A stretch of 64,000 bases of DNA, taken from the NCBI GenBank assembly GCA_032716605.1, contig CM064580.1, positions 39,543,518-39,607,517 of the forward strand, read 5' to 3'. The position numbers were made by a program, and so were the translations under genes. This document shows positions 34,165 to 45,184 of the stretch, piece after piece. Positions within the stretch are counted from its first letter, which is position 1. The number at the start of each line of letters is the position of its first letter. Origin of the DNA: Paralithodes platypus. Taxonomy: Eukaryota; Arthropoda; Malacostraca; Decapoda; Lithodidae. The notes under the pieces were generated by a model. The model was given only the letters and a program-made list of their open reading frames with translations. It was not told where the DNA came from and searched no databases.

Positions 34165-34973
34165 AAGAAAATATGAAGACTACTGTATATAAAAGAAAAT
34201 ATGAGTAATCCTGTATATAAAAGAAAATATGAGGAATACTGTATATAAAAGAAAATATGAGTAATCCTGTATATAAAAGAAAAGATGAGGAATACTGTAT
34301 ATAAAAGAAAATATGAGGAATACTGTATATAAAAGAAAATATGAGTACTGTATATAAAAGAAAATATGAGGAGTACTGTATATAAAAGAAAATATGAGGA
34401 ATACTGTATATAAAAGAAAATATGAGGAATACTACATATAAAAGAAAATATGAGGAATACTGCATATAAAAGAAAATATGAGGAATACTGTATATAAAAG
34501 AAAAGATGAGGAATACTGTATACAAAAGAAAATATGAGGAATACTGTATATAAAAGAAAATATGAGGAATACTACATATAAAAGAAAATATGAGGAATAC
34601 TGCATATAAAAGAAAATATGAGGAATACTGTATATAAAAGAAAATATGAGGAATCCTGTATATAAAAGAAAATATGAGGAATCCTGTATATAAAAGAAAA
34701 TATCAGGAATACTGTATATAAAAGAAAATATGAGGAATACTGTATATAAAAGAAAATATGAGGAATCCTGTATATAAAAGAAAATATGAGGAATCCTGTA
34801 TATAAAAGAAAATATCAGGAATACTGTATATAAAAGAAAATATGAGGAATACTGTATATAAAAGAAAATATGAGGAATACTGCATATAAAAGAAAATATG
34901 AGGAATCCTGTATATAAAAGAAAATATGAGGAATACTGTATATAAAAGAAAATATGAGGAATACTGCATATAA
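34165..34973 (+). repeat. 28-bp minisatellite, about 29 units
   Basis: Units of 28 bp (aggaatactgtatataaaag plus aaaatatg) with variants cctg/actg, gtat/gcat/acat. Open on the minus strand in several frames because 28-mers without stops repeat. A family A element lies on each side (A12, A13). Confidence 0.97.
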
Positions 34974-35044
34974 TAAACAATAAAATAACTTCATTATTTT
35001 TTAGATATTGTGTAGGTTGCAAAATAATACATTCTTACGTTTAA

Positions 35045-35374
35045 GGGGCAGGTAGATGTTTTTTATGGACCCCTTCTACCTCATGCTTAGCTCCATTAGT
35101 TTTGAGATTTTAAAACGTTCGGCCCATTAGTTTGGCGATTTAACACCTTTCGCCCCATTTCGTTGTAAATTTTAAGACCTTTCGTGTCATTTAGGTGTCG
35201 ATTTTGTCCTGGCGAGCGATAGCGAGCCTGTAAGAGGAACCGGCCTTCGGCTGGGACATGTTTCTACCAAAAAAATTACATATTTATCTTTAAGGCGAGT
35301 TTAGGCTTTTTTTCTTCTAAGCTTGATGGAGGTCTAGCGAGGAAACAAAAATATATGAATAAATGAAAAAATAG

Positions 35375-35406
<32 letters not shown>

Positions 35407-35415
35407 ACTAGCCCC
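35045..35415 (-). mobile_element. A13: family A element
   Basis: TTAA at 35041-35044 and 35416-35419. Contains an expanded poly-A run (about 35375-35403). Confidence 0.88.
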
Positions 35416-35611
35416 TTAATATATTCTTATTTCCTTTCCCCCAGACCTGCCAGCCAGACCACTCCCCCTCGTGTCACCACCGTCACTGACATCACTTTTT
35501 TGTTGTTATATTTTTGATGGTAACTCTGATTGGGAAGCTTCTTAATTCAACTACTATATTATTCATATTATCCACAACCCACCAATTAACTTACACAAAA
35601 ATAAAAATCTA

Positions 35612-35818
35612 TTTAATGAAATGAATGAAACGTATGAATACATGTGGTACACCAAGGATTCGAACCTAGGATACACACAGAAAGTCACCGCACTAACCTT
35701 TCAGATACCGATACATATCTACCGTCTTGATAGCGTAATGCATAACTGCGAGGACTTTCGATGCGAGTATCCTAGGTTCGAATCCTTGGAGTGCCACATG
35801 TATTTGTTAATTTCATTA
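35612..35818. mobile_element. SINE 2, two copies head to head
   Basis: Minus-strand copy at 35612-35700 (B box as ggattcgaacc, tail 'acatgtggtacacc'); plus-strand copy at 35724-35818 (gtcttgatagcgtaatg, B box GGTTCGAATCC, 'gccacatgtatttgtt'). The pair forms an inverted repeat. Confidence 0.75.
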
Positions 35819-35974
35819 TTTGAGTTTAGAGGTGAAGTTGGTTGGTGGAAAAAATATAATAATTCAGTCTATCTAGCGACACCGATGTTAAAAAGAACCG
35901 TAAATTGTTGCCAGGATAAAGATGCCGTCAAACGTTGCATGGAAATGTGATCTTATAAATCCCTCTTAACTTAA

Positions 35975-36261
35975 GGGGGGTCACTGGCTTTCTTATCTTT
36001 CTCTCATTTTCTCTCTTTCTCTGGCTTGTATCCATTCGGCCCCATTCAGCCAAATGTTTTATGACGTTTATCCCCATCCAGTTGTCGATTTCTTCCAGGC
36101 GAGCGAAAGCAAGCCAGCATTGTATTGAGAAATCCGGCTTCGCTGGAGAAATTTTTCTATCGAAAAATTTGGTAAACTTCTTAAAACAGTAGGCTGAATG
36201 GGGCCGAATGGATACAAGCCACAGAGAGGAGAAAAATAGGAAAAAAGCGAGGTGGGCTCCC
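35975..36261 (+). mobile_element. B7: fold-back TTAA element with deleted second arm core
   Basis: TTAA at 35971-35974 and 36262-36265. At 287 bp it lacks the ggctcgct...gctcgcc half of arm 2, so 'cgaaaaatttggtaaac' joins loop to outer arm. Confidence 0.87.
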
Positions 36262-36265
36262 TTAA

Positions 36266-36727
36266 CACGCAGTATTCTCCCGCCCCGTCTGCCTGTCATT
36301 CATTGATTATTGCATATGGATATTTATAAGTGTATGAAAGAAAGGCGGAGTTAAATTAAAGCTTTTTTCCAGTTTACATGAAGGCAATCCTAGTCTGCTA
36401 ACCTGAATTAAAATATAACTAATTTATAATTAAAATTTGTCAATAACTTACTTCTCCTCAAATGTTATTTGTATACATTCTGAATAAAAGTTCCATGATA
36501 AGTCAGCCATATATATTCTTCTACCGTCAGTCTAGCTTTAGATACACACACAAAAGTCAAATTGTCGCAGAAATAATAGTTTGCCATAAATAAATGCTCG
36601 TGACTCAGTTTTCTATCATCGAGCCAACCAGATGCCAACAATAATATGGCCCCTGGTTCTGTCATCCCACATCAAACACGCCTTATAAACAAAAAAACCC
36701 GCTTCATTTCATATACTTTTTATCATT
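36266..36727. other. No gene seen
   Basis: AT-rich sequence without recognised repeats or coding blocks. Confidence 0.4.
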
Positions 36728-36891
36728 GTACACTCGAGGAAAAAACAATCTTTACAATAACGCTCTAAACATTCTGGAAGAGTCGAAATGGTGTGATAAT
36801 ACAGTGCAAACGTATATTTCACCCTGTTCATTTCGTTCACACAATGGTATATTCAGCTCACCAGTGTACAGATAGCTTTTCCGTTAGTGTA
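36728..36891. mobile_element. I2: relative of MITE I1
   Basis: Inner part 'cattctggaagagtcgaaat' and 'tattcagctcaccagtgt' match I1; ends tacactcgagg / cgttagtgta are mutated inverted repeats. Confidence 0.65.
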
Positions 36892-37183
36892 GGCTACATA
36901 TGGCAACATCATTCCTTATCTAACTTATTCACTACATAATTATATGCAGTAAAGTTTATATGTTCTTGATTTGTATTGATTTGCTACACTTTCATACAAA
37001 AAAAAAAAATAGACAAGATTAGATTAGATTAAGCAAAGCTAGACAAATATTGGTCGTTTCGTGTGTAACAATTACCTCATGTTCCTTATATTACAAGAAA
37101 ACAAAATCGAAATCAGCACATTTCAAATAGAAGGGAAAACAACATCAGCGTCACTTGCATCACAAAGGAGATCCATTATTATG

Positions 37184-37216
<33 letters not shown>

Positions 37217-37505
37217 AAGAATACAATATAACTGAGGCCTGGTGTCCCTTCACGCCTTTCTCCGATACCGTAAAAAGAAATACAGAAAAAAAACAAAAAA
37301 AAAACATAACATATCTGTAAATCCATTTAGTGTGGTAATATCGACTGTAAGGCAGGTTGGTTTAAGGTTGGGAATGGAATGGGTCTGTGGCAGGGTTGGA
37401 TAATATCTTTATAACTCCTACTATTACTTCTGTTGGGTATCATATTCACATTCATAATTGCCTATTGGGGTTATCAGGGGTAATGTTGTGTGATGTGGGA
37501 CGCTC
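36892..37505. repeat. AT-rich stretch with poly-A runs
   Basis: Poly-A at 37002-37011 and 37184-37210. No gene recognised. Confidence 0.5.
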
Positions 37506-37509
37506 TCAC

Positions 37510-37584
37510 ACGAAACTTCTTACAACAGTAGGCTGAATGGAGCCGAATGGATAAAACCCAGAGAGAAAAAGCAGGTCGGTCCCC
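37510..37584 (+). mobile_element. B fragment (right arm end)
   Basis: 'ctgaatggagccgaatggat' to GGTCCCC|TTAA (37585-37588): outer arm of a family B element only. Confidence 0.75.
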
Positions 37585-37814
37585 TTAAGGTACAGCATGA
37601 CCCTGCCAAGATATTTAATACCAAAGAAGTTGGCCTATCTCTTGATATGGCAGTGGACACGTCTTGTCACCATGTAAGGTATGGAACATAATATATTTTG
37701 ATGATATCAACCACGAGAGGTGATGGTTTACATTGTGGCTCCACCAACCATTGTTATGGATATTACTACCAAGATAACTTAATCCATCCACGATCTACAT
37801 ATCCTCACAACATT

Positions 37815-38255
37815 GTTTTTCTTCTACTGTATGTGTATGGAGGAGACAATAGGCAGGTTGCCTATAACGAGTGTCTCCCCCAAAGCCAAGAGTGACAGAC
37901 CCAAATTCAAGGGGCGTTGGAGTCAAAATGCCTGGACACACAAAGTTTAAAGCAGTCTAAGTCATTGGATGAAGGAAAGATTGATTGAGGGAGAGTTCCA
38001 GAGTTCAATTGTTGAGTAGAAGAAAGACAGACCGGTGGAGCCTCCCTACACATGCGAACAATACTCAATATAGGGGCACACTGTACATCGATACAAAGCA
38101 AGCAGCTGTGCAGGGGTGAAGAACCCACAGAGACAGTTGAGTACACCTAACATTTTGGAAGCTGTTTTAGCTAGAGTGGTAATATGATCTTTCCAAGAAA
38201 GGTCGGATGAAAAAGATACACCTAGAATATTGAAAGAAGATGAAGGGTTGGATTG
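37815..38255 (-). pseudogene. LINE-R remnant: RT C-terminal region
   Basis: Minus-strand translation gives NILGVSFSSDLSWKDHITTL, AKTASKMLGVLNCLCGFFTP, LYRCTVCPYIEYCSHV and, after an internal deletion, FFYSTIELWN. These are consecutive blocks of the region after the RT domain in arthropod LINEs. Stops and the deletion make it non-functional. Confidence 0.8.
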
Positions 38256-38343
38256 TGTATTTTAAGATAGATGGAAGTCTAGCGAGGAAACTCAATAATT
38301 AATTCATAACTAAATACATATACCAAAAAGCAATCACTACCCC
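38256..38343 (-). mobile_element. A19: right-end fragment of family A
   Basis: 'gtctagcgaggaaact' to 'caatcactaccccc', directly joined to SINE 1c without the expected TTAA. Confidence 0.75.
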
Positions 38344-38468
38344 CTCTTGGTGGTGTAATGGTTAAGGAGTCTAAAAATATGTGTGATAACCCGGGTTCGA
38401 ATCCTGGTGGATCACATATATACTTTCATTAGGTGTTTGGTGTTGTGGTGAAATTAATAAAAAATAGA
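38344..38468 (+). mobile_element. SINE 1 copy c
   Basis: tcttggtggtgtaatggtta head, B box GGGTTCGAATCC, tail gtggtgaaattaataaaaaa. Its 5' border is the cut end of A19. Confidence 0.87.
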
Positions 38469-39288
38469 TTAAAGCAGTACATACATCTTAAGAGACCATG
38501 CCTGGTACAAGCACATTATTCACAGACACACAGAAGGCCCCCTTGTCTCCGGCTTTATCAAACACATATAATTAATAGTGTTTCACGGACACAAGCACAA
38601 CAAGCACACGACCACCCGACAAACAATACCTCTGACAAAAGCTCTCTCACCCCGGTAGCCGAGCCTTCATAGATAACAACAACAATAGCGAGGAGCCGTT
38701 AGAATGGCCACACACACAGACACGCACACTGGGAGGCCATAATCATAACAACAGTGCCATCTTCGCCCCTACGGCGCTGAAATATTTCGCCCCTCAGCGT
38801 TTAATTATACTAAGTCATTTAAATACTACAAACTAACAGGTTAATACATCTATAGTGTAACTTGGGAGTATTATATCCAAGTATAGCTATTTAATTATAT
38901 CGCAAAATGGGGGAACGAATAGTGTTTGGTTATAATTATGTAAACGGAAGTGACTGATCAGACAAGGAGGACATAATGGTTCAGTCAGCCCCCCTGAGGT
39001 CACCGTTTTCTATGGAGAGTGAAAAGGTGGATCATTTGTCATGGTTGAAAGGAAGGGCGGAGATGGTAACATGATTATTGTTCTGTTTATACTACACGGA
39101 TAATAACAAGAGGAAAAGGAGGAGGAGCAAAAATATAGGATAAGGAAGTAGGAGTAAGGATAAAGAGTACAAAGGAAAACGAGCAACAACAAACGTATGG
39201 ATCCTTACGAGGCTGCAACAAAAACTACCAAAACTAGGGGGGGGGGAACGGAGAAAAAATAGGGGAAAAAAACACTTAGGGATAAAAT
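38469..39288. other. No gene seen
   Basis: Mixed sequence; no repeat family or convincing exon recognised. Confidence 0.4.
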
Positions 39289-39480
39289 AAAATCCTGACG
39301 CTAGCTAGCCTGTAATTTAGGAAAAATCGGCCTTTGGCCGGAACAATTTTCTACCGAAAAATGTACAAAATTATATAGACATGGGAGATCTTGGAGAAGT
39401 TTTTTTCAAGCTTGATGGAAGTGTAGGGGGTGAAACTAATCAAATAAAACAAAATAGACCAAAAAATAAACCCTTCCCCC
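39289..39480 (-). mobile_element. A14: right half of a family A element
   Basis: From 'agcctgtaatttag' to CTTCCCCC|TTAA (39481-39484); left half absent. Confidence 0.78.
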
Positions 39481-39484
39481 TTAA

Positions 39485-39900
39485 AGCTACGTTCTGGAGC
39501 ATCTGGAACACTATGATATAATGGAGTACTACTGTATAACCTGCGCAATCCTCAACCGAGAAACTTTAGCGATAACAAAGTACACTACACACACTTTCTA
39601 ATAAAAAAAAATATATATTTTCGTATTATACTCTTTAAAAAATTATATCATCATAGATCAAATTTAAACATTTTGACCAATTCTCCAAAAAATAGATATC
39701 CAATTATCCATAGCAATTATTTTGATTGTTTGTGTATAAAAACTTAAGATATACTATATTTCTGACCGACTTTAACCTATTTCCCAAGAAACCTTAATAA
39801 TAAAGACATCAGCTGATGATTATAACCCCGAACGACGTGACAATTATACCAGATTTTTTACAAGAGAATATAAATAACCCCAGCAAATGATTTTACCTTA
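39485..39900. other. No gene seen
   Basis: AT-rich. 'agctgatgattataacc' near 39810 hints at an old dispersed repeat; nothing else. Confidence 0.4.
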
Positions 39901-39929
39901 AACAGTTATGCTCATGAAGGCGTTACTAC

Positions 39930-39992
39930 ACACACACACATACACTCGTTTAACACACCCACATACATACATACATACATACATACATACAT

Positions 39993-40029
<37 letters not shown>

Positions 40030-40064
40030 TACATACATACATACATACACATACATACATACAT

Positions 40065-40097
<33 letters not shown>

Positions 40098-40127
40098 TAC
40101 ATACATACACACACACACACACACTCA
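39930..40127. repeat. (CATA)n/(CA)n compound microsatellite
   Basis: Alternating catacata and caca tracts. Confidence 0.97.
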
Positions 40128-40144
40128 TTTAACACACTCTTTAT

Positions 40145-40345
40145 CCCGTTCAGTACCAGTTCCGTCCCTTTAGCTTTATTCGGGCTACTATTAGACGATT
40201 TTAGTCAGTTTCAAAGGGTCCTTCAGATATTAACAGGCTCGAACCATCTCACTTCACCATTGTTACTTCCACAGATCCTCCTTAAACTGCACAATATCCT
40301 CTAACCATAGCTATAATGATTAAAAAGACGCCGCCGATACAGGTG
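40145..40345 (+). mobile_element. C8: family C element abutting A15
   Basis: Left site TTAT (40141-40144); right end CCGATACAGGTG followed by TTAA (40346-40349), which is also the left site of A15. Confidence 0.85.
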
Positions 40346-40349
40346 TTAA

Positions 40350-40715
40350 GGGGGAGACAGACTGTTTTTATGGACCCCCTTCTCCCTAATATTTAGCCCC
40401 ACTAGTTTTGAGATTATAAGACGTTCGGCCCATTAGTTTGGCGATTTTAACACCTTTCGCCCCATTTCGTTGTAAATTTTAAGACCTTTCGTGCCATTTA
40501 GGTGTCTATTATTTCCTGGCGAGCGATAGCGAGCCTGCAATTTTAAGAGGAACCGGCCTTTGGCCGGTAAATTTTTCTACTGAAAAATGTACAAATATAT
40601 CTTGAAGGGGGGTCTAGGGGGTGTTTTTCTAAGCCTGATGGAGGTCTAGGGAGAAAACTAAAAAAAAATATATGAATAAATGAATTAATAGACCAAACAA
40701 ACAGTCAGTCTCCCC
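40350..40715 (-). mobile_element. A15: well-preserved family A element, 366 bp
   Basis: TTAA at 40346-40349 and 40716-40719. Contains an internal TTAA (aatgaattaatagacc) that is the target occupied by A10 in A9. Confidence 0.92.
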
Positions 40716-40883
40716 TTAAGTCACACAGGAACCCCCCCCCCAAAAAAAAAATAAATAAAAATAAAAATAAAAATAACCGGTAGGTCATGAAGATCAGCCT
40801 CAGATATTACGAGACATTCATACCTTACAAGTCACAGAGGAGTTGAGAGTCGGAGAATTATCTGATGAACCAAGAATTTCATT

Positions 40884-41335
40884 TAAAATCATCTTGGCGA
40901 CGAAGACAGGTTTGTTGTGGACTAGGGAAGAGTGTTTGTTGTGTTGTTGGGATTTGTGGTGAGGTGCCTTACGGGGAGAATTTTAGCTTGCTTCCTAGAC
41001 CCCCATCAAGCTTAAAAAGACACCCTCTAGACCCGTTTTCAAGACAATTTTTTTTGTTTTTTCTGTAGAAAAATTTCCCGGCCAAAGGCCGGTTCCTCTT
41101 ATATTACAGGCTCGCTATCGCTCGCCAGGAAAAAATCGACACCTAAATGGCAGGAAAGGTCTTAAAATTAACAGAAATGGGGCGAAAGTTCATAAAATCG
41201 CCAAATTAAAGGGGCTAAAGATGAGGGAGAAGATGGACAAGTAAAACGGCCTATCTCCCCTTAAAATAATCTTGGCGATGAAGACAGGTTTGTGGACTAG
41301 GGAAGAGCGGGTGTTGTGTTGTTGTTGGGAGATGT
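40884..41335. repeat. Direct repeats of about 75 bp flanking A16
   Basis: 'atcttggcgacgaagacagg' to 'gtgttgttggga' before A16 (about 40889-40952) and again after it (about 41267-41330). Confidence 0.85.
40973..41260 (+). mobile_element. A16: family A element between direct repeats
   Basis: Left site TTAC (40969-40972), right TTAA (41261-41264). Core intact. Confidence 0.87.
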
Positions 41336-41752
41336 GCTGGTGTGGTGGAGTGTGGTGTGGTGTCCTAATGTGCTAGAGTGTGGTGTGGTGTCCTAATGTG
41401 CTGGAGTGTGGTGTGGTGTCCTAATGTGCTGGTGTGGTGGAGTGTGGTGAGGTATCCTAATGTGCTGATGTGGTAGAGTGTGGGGTGGTGTCCTAATGTG
41501 CTGGTCTGGTGTGGTGGAGTGTGGTGTGGTATCCTTATGTGCTGGTGTGGTGGAGTGTGGTGTGGTGTCTTAATGTGCTGGTGTGGTGAGGTATCCTCAT
41601 GTGCTGATGTGGTGGGAGTGTGGTGAGGTATCCTAATGTGCTGGAGTGTGGTGAGGTATCCTAATGTGGTGGAGTGTGGTGTGGTATCCTCATGTGCTGG
41701 TGTGGTGTGGTATCCTCATGTGCTGATGTGGTAGAGTGTGGTGAGGTATCCC
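41330..41752 (+). repeat. GT-rich variable minisatellite
   Basis: Higher-order repeat of 'gtgctggtgtggtggagtgt' and 'ggtgtggtgtcctaat' modules, about 28-40 bp per unit with shuffled modules. Confidence 0.93.
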
Positions 41753-41778
41753 TTGGCAACTGATTTTTCGATACTTAA

Positions 41779-41985
41779 CCCTTTGAGTACCAGCGACGTG
41801 GGTTATATTATATTCTAGCTATACTTAGACGATATTGTGCAGCTTAGGAAGGATTTGTGGTAGTTAAAAAGGTTGGTTGAGATAGCTTGAAGCCTTATTA
41901 TTGCTAGAGGTCCTTCCTAAGCTGAATAAAGTTGTCTAATAGTTGCCAGAATATGATGAAAAGGACGTCCCTGGTACTGGATGGG
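41779..41985 (+). mobile_element. C9: family C element, 207 bp
   Basis: TTAA at 41775-41778 and 41986-41989; CCCTTTGAGTACCAGCGACG ... CGTCCCTGGTACTGGATGGG. Confidence 0.92.
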
Positions 41986-42029
41986 TTAATGAATAAATAC
42001 GAAACTACAACTGAGTATTCAATATTTAA

Positions 42030-42446
42030 CCCTTTTGCTGCGGCTATGTTTGGGCTATTTAGGGCATATTCAGGCACTCCTGAATGATAAATCAAACATC
42101 TGCATTAAATTAAGTGTATTCTGCCGAAAACTAGGCGAAAATAGCTTCAAAATGAGACCAGAACGGGCCCCGTACGTGGTCTGGTTCACCCGCAGCGGTG
42201 CCAGTGAACACGGGAAACCCGCTATTTGGTAGCACTCGCTCGCTTGGCTACACTGTTGTGAGACACAGAGAGACCCACGCGAGACAGTCTACCTCAGTGA
42301 GCCGCTCGCTGCTCTGAGGGTCAGAGGTGGGCCCCTCACGCTCTCGCCCACGGACACTAGATTTTTACGCTTTTTACAGGTTTTTAATCCCTGGAAATTG
42401 CTGTAACTTGCCAGGACATTCCAGATAGTCACCCGCAACGAAAGGG
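42030..42446 (+). mobile_element. D1: TTAA/CCC element, 417 bp
   Basis: TTAA at 42026-42029 and 42447-42450; ends CCCTTTTGCTGCGGCTATG and GTCACCCGCAACGAAAGGG form imperfect inverted repeats. Second copy D2 inverted at 55306-55855. No transposase. Confidence 0.92.
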
Positions 42447-42479
42447 TTAATGAATAAATACTGATTTTTCGATACTTAA

Positions 42480-42917
42480 CCCGTACAGCCCCAGCGACGC
42501 GCCTGACGCGTCGGCGATGTATGTAACGCACAGCCCCAGAGACGCGCCTGGCGCCTCACCCTAATTGCGCCGACCGTGACCTCAGGTGTAGCCACTCAAG
42601 AGGGCTCAGATTTGTATGGGAACTGTGTACGTATCCCACGCAACCGTGCCGATGGTTGAAAACTCTCAAAGTCCACGTGCGTGCGCGCGAGCGCGCAATA
42701 ACCTGTTTTTTTGGGATAATTGCCTTCAATTTTTTACTCTTGTAAAATCCGTTTTCGGGGTCTCTGTAGGACCATTTTTTAAGCTTTTTGAGCGGTTTTT
42801 CGTGGTTTTTCCTTCATTCCTAACCCATTCGCTATTGTTTCTGGAATAAAACCATTTTTTGAAAACCGGCCGGGTTCTGGTGCGCAAACATTACAAAACT
42901 AGCCGGGGCTCCACGGG
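42480..42917 (+). mobile_element. E1: TTAA/CCC element, 438 bp
   Basis: TTAA at 42476-42479 and 42918-42921; begins CCCGTACAGCCCCAGCGACG and ends GGGGCTCCACGGG. Contains a duplicated CpG-rich block 'acagccccagngacgcgcct'. Other copies: E2 (inverted, 52368-52768) and E3 (58890-58985). Confidence 0.92.
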
Positions 42918-43129
42918 TTAATGAATAAATACGAAACTACAACTCATTATTCAATACTTAATGAATACATACTGATTTGTCGATACTTGATGAATAAGTA
43001 CGAAACTACAACTCATTATTCAATACTTAATGAATAAATACGAAACTACAACTGATTATTCAATATTTAATGAATAAATATTAAACTACTATGACTCTGT
43101 ATCATATACCTAGTTTTCATAATTAACAT

Positions 43130-43430
43130 TATATTTCGCTACAAAATATTCATAATAGCGGAGTAATCAAGATGAGAACATGGCAATTTACCGTCAGCTG
43201 AAACAAAACAGAGTATAGTTATAATGTGAAACTTGCAAAATAAACAAACCCAAACATGGACGAACACAGTCAAAAGACAAAACAATTTATCAAAATGGCT
43301 CGATATATTGATAATTATAATGTAAAACTTGCAAAATAAACAAACCTAAACTTGGACGAACACAGTAAAAAGACAAAACTTTATCAAAATCGCTATGTGG
43401 AAACAACGCTTAAGCAAAATAATAATATAT
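43130..43430 (+). repeat. Dispersed repeat with internal duplication
   Basis: 'cttgcaaaataaacaaacc' with 'ggacgaacacagt' occurs twice (43230-43290, 43326-43385); related sequence at 50655-50740. The part before 43205 matches 15768-15885. Confidence 0.6.
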
Positions 43431-43494
43431 AAATAAAAGAACACAATCAATATACAGTAGTTACCAAGGAAGATCAGTTGGAGCAGGATGAGGT

Positions 43495-43945
43495 CATATA
43501 GTTTATATTCGAACACTAGCAGGAGTACCCGGCGTTGCCCGGGTAATCACCATCACTAATACTACCATAATCACCATCATCAATACTACCACCGGCCTCG
43601 ACCTCCCTGTGCCTCATTAAATGGCGACCTCGATTTCGGCCGCTAAATGACCTCCGATTTTGGATCTGACCTCATCCGTACCCCCATTTTGGGGGGCTGC
43701 GAACAACTTTTGTTCCATACAACTTTTCGATCGGAGGCCTCCTTCTGCCCCAAACGGCCATTTTTTCAATTTTGGCCTCGAAACGACCTCCGATCGTGGC
43801 CTCGCCCCCTCTATGCCCTGACCCAGGTCAATTGACACCCACATGCAAAGTTTCAGCTCCCCAGGTCCAAAACTGCGGCCGCCTATAAAGAACACACAGA
43901 CAGACAGACAGACAGACAATCAAAAATATTATATAGATAACACGA
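43495..43945 (+). repeat. Dispersed element with a CCCGGCGTTGCCCGGG motif and (ACAG)n
   Basis: Starts near 'agtacccggcgttgcccggg', continues with CG-rich, repeated 'gacctccgat' phrases and ends in (ACAG)n followed by 'aatattatatagat'. I have no firm class; the motif pair looks like a known type of dispersed invertebrate repeat. Confidence 0.5.
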
Positions 43946-43989
43946 CTTTACTAAGCTGAGGAAGTACTTCTAGTAATAAGAGGGGTAAG

Positions 43990-44098
43990 TAGTAGCTCAG
44001 TTAACACTCCGAGTACACACAGGTTCTTCCTAAGCTACATAAATCATCTAAGGACAGCCAGATTATAAATAAAATGACACCATGGAATTGAACACTAA
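43990..44098 (+). mobile_element. C12: family C right-half fragment
   Basis: 'ggttcttcctaagctacata' and 'atcatctaaggacagccag' match the second arm of C9. The end is cut by J1. Confidence 0.55.
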
Positions 44099-44105
44099 CA
44101 AGATG

Positions 44106-44284
44106 GGTTATAATCCTGTGTAGCAGGCAACCGTGTATATATATTTCAATAATTTGGTAATGTAACAATATAATTTTAAATTTTACATTCATAAATAGTA
44201 CACTAATATACTAGGTTAGGTTAGGTTTTGGTTAGGTTAAAGTAGGCATCTGAAAAATAGTTACCCGCTACACAGGATATTACC
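44106..44284 (+). mobile_element. J1: GGT-ended MITE, 179 bp, with TTAGG tract
   Basis: Ends GGTTATAATCCTGTGTAGC and (other strand) GGTAATATCCTGTGTAGCGG; flanking duplication CAAGATG (44099-44105, 44285-44291). Interior has 'aggttaggttaggttttgg'. Second copy J2. Confidence 0.87.
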
Positions 44285-44497
44285 CAAGATGGCTGTCACT
44301 GTGGAGGTCTATTCACTAACACGGCTAGACACACAAACAGGAGTCTCTAATATATTAAGACATAACTGTAATGTACGGTAATCTAGAGTATGAACATACA
44401 TACTTCCACCCATGCCAAATCTCACCACTAGATGGCAGACATTCGATTCGCTTAACTGTTTCATTCACCTCACGCCTCCACCACTCTCATTGGTTAA

Positions 44498-44832
44498 GGG
44501 GGGATGGACGTGTATATTTCCCCATTTACATATTTTCTTATTTATTTTTAGTTTACTCCTTAGACCTCCATCAAGCTTAATAAACACCCAAGATTAATTT
44601 GTACATTTTTTGATAGAAAATTGTCCCGGCCAAAGGCCGATTCCTCTTAAATTACAGGCTCGCTATCGCTCGCCAGGACAAAATCGACACCTAAATAACA
44701 GTGTTAATATTAACAAGGAATGAGGAGAATAATCTTAAAATCGCCAAACTAATGGGCCGAACGTCATAAAATCTGAAAACTAGTGAGACTAAACGAGGAA
44801 AAAGGGGGACCAGAAAAACGACCCATCTCCCC
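44498..44832 (+). mobile_element. A17: family A element
   Basis: TTAA at 44494-44497; right site CTAA (44833-44836). Core intact. Confidence 0.87.
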
Positions 44833-44839
44833 CTAATAT

Positions 44840-45184
44840 ATCTGCAAAAAGTAGGCTATTTCCTCAAGTGTCAAACGAATACCAAGGAACAGAGTTTTAA
44901 TCTACGAAAGAGAACCTAAGATCACCAAATTCTACATGAACAAAGGAGTTCTACTATATTTTGTACACTCGGATTAAGTCTCTACCAGTCATAAATGTGT
45001 GTGAACTTCACTGGATTCTAATTATGGGAGTATATCTATGGAAACTAATTTATAATTATAATTGTCTATACATCAACTACAAAACTATATAATACTATTT
45101 ATTGAAAAGCAAGTTATATCCAAAACATAAGGGGGTCCACACGAATTATTATGAGTGGGTTAGAGACTATGGCATCCAAGTGTA
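44840..45184. other. No gene seen
   Basis: AT-rich unique-looking sequence. Confidence 0.4.

Larger units (their letters stand above)
41763..43094 (+). repeat. TTAA-containing minisatellite hosting C9, D1 and E1
   Basis: Long units (TTAA + 36 bp, 'tgaataaatacgaaactaca' to 'ttcaatac') alternate with short ones (TTAA + 25 bp, 'tgaataaatactgatttttc' to 'gatac'). Order: short-[C9]-long-[D1]-short-[E1]-long-short-long-long. Each of the three elements sits exactly at a unit-junction TTAA. Confidence 0.93.

Noticed and set aside
34133..35022. Minus-strand open frames rich in Phe/Tyr/Ile that look like membrane proteins
   Set aside because: Translation of the 28-bp minisatellite; the apparent hydrophobic segments follow from its base composition.
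37588..37675. Possible exon ending ...caccat|gtaagg
   Set aside because: Open in one frame for about 29 codons with a donor-like end, but there is no convincing acceptor and it starts at the TTAA of a B fragment; too weak.
38344..38425. tRNA gene at the 'gtaatggttaagg...ggttcgaatcc' sequence
   Set aside because: Cloverleaf not closed; at least three dispersed copies share a non-tRNA tail, so it is a SINE.
42480..42560. CpG-rich block with GACGCGCC repeats as a CpG island promoter
   Set aside because: It is the end of the mobile family E, repeated at 58890 and (inverted) 52690-52768.
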